From Tannerella sp. (GTDB taxonomy: Bacteria; Bacteroidota; Bacteroidia; Bacteroidales; Tannerellaceae), in assembly GCA_031285565.1 (NCBI GenBank), contig JAITVY010000098.1, forward strand, positions 62,001-126,000: a stretch of DNA of 64,000 nucleotides, read 5' to 3'. Below the pieces are notes generated by a model that was given only the letters and a program-made list of their open reading frames with translations, was not told the DNA's origin and did no database searches. This document shows, in pieces, positions 63,501-64,000 of this stretch; the first letter of the stretch is position 1; the number at the start of each line of letters is the position of its first letter. A program made the position numbers and the translations under genes.

Positions 63501-63963
63501 TACGTTTAACTATAAAGGATTCGACCTGTCTGTTTTTCTCTATGCAAGTTTTGGAGCTATGCTATATAACGATATTTATGCTGTTGAACATTGCGGGCGT
63601 AATGGCGGAGTGAAAGTTGACTATTGGACTCCAAACAATCCAACCAATGCATATCCGCGTCCGAGTATCGACGAAGAGCGTCCGCTTTATGTCACTTCTA
63701 CCTACTATGAAAAAGCCGATTATCTACGGGTGAAAACATTAACTTTAGGATATACACTACCCAAGGAAACATCCAGAAAGTTTTTAGTTGATAGAATGCG
63801 TGTTTACTTTACGGCTCAGAATCCGTTTATTTTCACGAATTATACGGGTATCGATCCGGAAGCGGCAAAATTAGAGGATGACGGAAACCCAAAAACCGAC
63901 GGTAGTGGTTTCGGAACACCAAGTACAAGTTCCTGGATCTTTGGCGTAAATTTAACATTCTAA
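60571..63963 (+). CDS. SusC-family TonB-dependent outer-membrane receptor
   Basis: The 1130-residue receptor imports a glycan or related nutrient with its SusD partner. Order: signal peptide (to about 43), STN signalling domain (about 46-115, QSTLKQVFKEIESKTEYTFFYN), carboxypeptidase-D-like domain (about 132-205), TonB-box-plug with EVVVVGYGTVKKRDLTGS, and the beta-barrel ending in SWIFGVNLTF. The STN domain fits control by sigma and anti-sigma. Substrate unknown. Confidence 0.96.
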   Translation: MNNSFGKGILCLFLTEKIIRIMKLTCFMLILFVFQGMATSYAQSTRIDLNIRQSTLKQVFKEIESKTEYTFFYNDEVIDLDRVVDVQARKETVDNILNRVLTNCTYKIDNKNILLIPKGSASPHPAVQQAQRQITGTITDERGEPIIGANVIEKGTTNGIITDLDGNFTLSVAENAILQISYIGYINQEIPISNQTSLSILLREDLLNLDEVVVVGYGTVKKRDLTGSVASVDASKISSVPSANASEALQGRVPGLIVTNSNWSPGTTPNVMIRGKRSITASNDPLYVIDGVPVTGGISEISPADIESMEVLKDASATAIYGARGANGVILITTKQGKAGKTVIDYNGYVGAQTILNQLDFWNGPDYAEYTREAYRNTSNSSIRYNSDVASRDQDLVCPGFTRDPTIMESIMMGWGDDGVYNPSRVRTTNYMDHVTRTGMITDHQLSIRGGVERTNFLASATYHKNEGIFKDEDYERYSIRLNLNHEINKYVKFGAQTQYSRAVQNRGAELAKGWRLSPLAQLWDENGEIIPLPGSYNVYNTMMDLEPGAVDRPKKTSRYLGSYFVDVKLPVDGLKFRSNLGIDSRTVQDYEFWSARTTKRNLGTSRTVNATEKYTMFTLENMLFYDKTFNDKHTLGVTLLQSVQEDIKETNKIDVSNLPSDILKYYDVGSGLTTEELKSGLVKWNMASFMARINYNYLGRYLLTVSARYDGSSRLADGHKWVLFPSAALAWRINEEAFMQDAEWLDNLKLRVGFGKTGNSAVDPYQTKGSLKLIQYPFGSGANGYAPDVMANSELTWETTDQWNVGLDFGILRGRVSGSIDFYLQDTHDLLLERQLPVVSGFSKVLSNVGKTRNKGVEVSLNTLNVNTKEFQWSTDLTLSANKEEIVELYNGKVDDIGSKWFIGEPVNVHYDYKKIGIWQNTEEDLAEMAKFAANGTEFQPGDIKIKDMNGDYKITDEDKQILGNDRPKMIASMVNTFNYKGFDLSVFLYASFGAMLYNDIYAVEHCGRNGGVKVDYWTPNNPTNAYPRPSIDEERPLYVTSTYYEKADYLRVKTLTLGYTLPKETSRKFLVDRMRVYFTAQNPFIFTNYTGIDPEAAKLEDDGNPKTDGSGFGTPSTSSWIFGVNLTF

Positions 63964-63984
63964 TAATCTGACAAATAAATAATA

Positions 63985-64000
63985 ATGAAACAAAATATGA
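63985..64000 (+). CDS. Start of the next gene, probably SusD-family lipoprotein (partial)
   Basis: An ATG at 63985 opens MKQNM and runs off the window. Its position 21 bp after SusC is where the SusD gene usually is. Only five codons are visible. Confidence 0.4.

Overview
The window is a 64 kb piece of chromosome from a member of the order Bacteroidales (phylum Bacteroidota). The evidence is a SusC-type TonB receptor with a sigma/FecR pair, promoter -7 boxes of the form TAnnTTTG, weak Shine-Dalgarno sequences, a BAT (MoxR/VWA) operon, single-SIS-domain arabinose-5-phosphate isomerase, DUF4369 lipoproteins and Bacteroidota-type intergenic repeats. The content fits a host-associated or anaerobic genus such as Parabacteroides or a relative. 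The genus cannot be fixed from sequence alone. No tRNA, rRNA, CRISPR array, transposase or integrase was seen.

Layout. 1-5.3 kb (minus strand): metG, then nucleotide-sugar genes (PLP aminotransferase, Gfo/Idh/MocA dehydrogenase, partial UDP-glucose dehydrogenase). 5.4-9 kb (minus): DEAD-box RNA helicase, and a PfkB kinase coupled to a KdsD-like isomerase. 9.2-11.4 kb (plus): thioredoxin-fold lipoprotein, greA, HIT protein. 11.4-17.4 kb (minus): distal genes of an aryl-polyene-like pathway (MMPL/acyltransferase fusion, glycosyltransferase, hotdog dehydratase, lipoprotein, LolA-like carrier). 17.4-33.5 kb: a mixed accessory block with a glycyl radical enzyme and its activase, small lipoproteins, a glutathione peroxidase, an orphan cytochrome b subunit, flavodoxin, nitroreductase, regulators, a likely small RNA, an AraC/acetyltransferase/cyclophilin-like/hydrolase group, an RRM protein, DUF1697 and GNAT proteins. 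33.5-43.6 kb (minus): the core of the aryl-polyene-like pathway (KR, four KS-type proteins plus a KS-like fragment, two ACPs, acyltransferase, methyltransferase, dehydratase, thioesterase, small membrane transporter). 44-46 kb (plus): cysS and a PaaI thioesterase. 46-48 kb (minus): an AbiE toxin-antitoxin pair followed by a DUF3781 gene. 48.6-50.2 kb: a sulfatase. 50.3-56.8 kb: a BAT operon. 57-64 kb: ECF sigma factor, FecR anti-sigma, SusC receptor and the start of the next gene (probably SusD), with a second AbiE pair between sigma and anti-sigma.

How the genes fit together. The two minus-strand blocks at 11.4-17.4 and 33.5-43.6 kb carry complementary parts of one aryl-polyene/flexirubin-type lipid pathway: chain building in the right block, transfer, glycosylation and envelope export in the left block. 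About 16 kb of unrelated genes lies between them, so the locus looks split. No gene for activating an aromatic starter unit (AMP ligase, ammonia lyase) is in the window. The most interesting less-explained items are the atypical glycyl radical enzyme, the two AbiE loci with candidate operators, the structured RNA near 27.3 kb, the greA leader, and a palindromic repeat element present three times.
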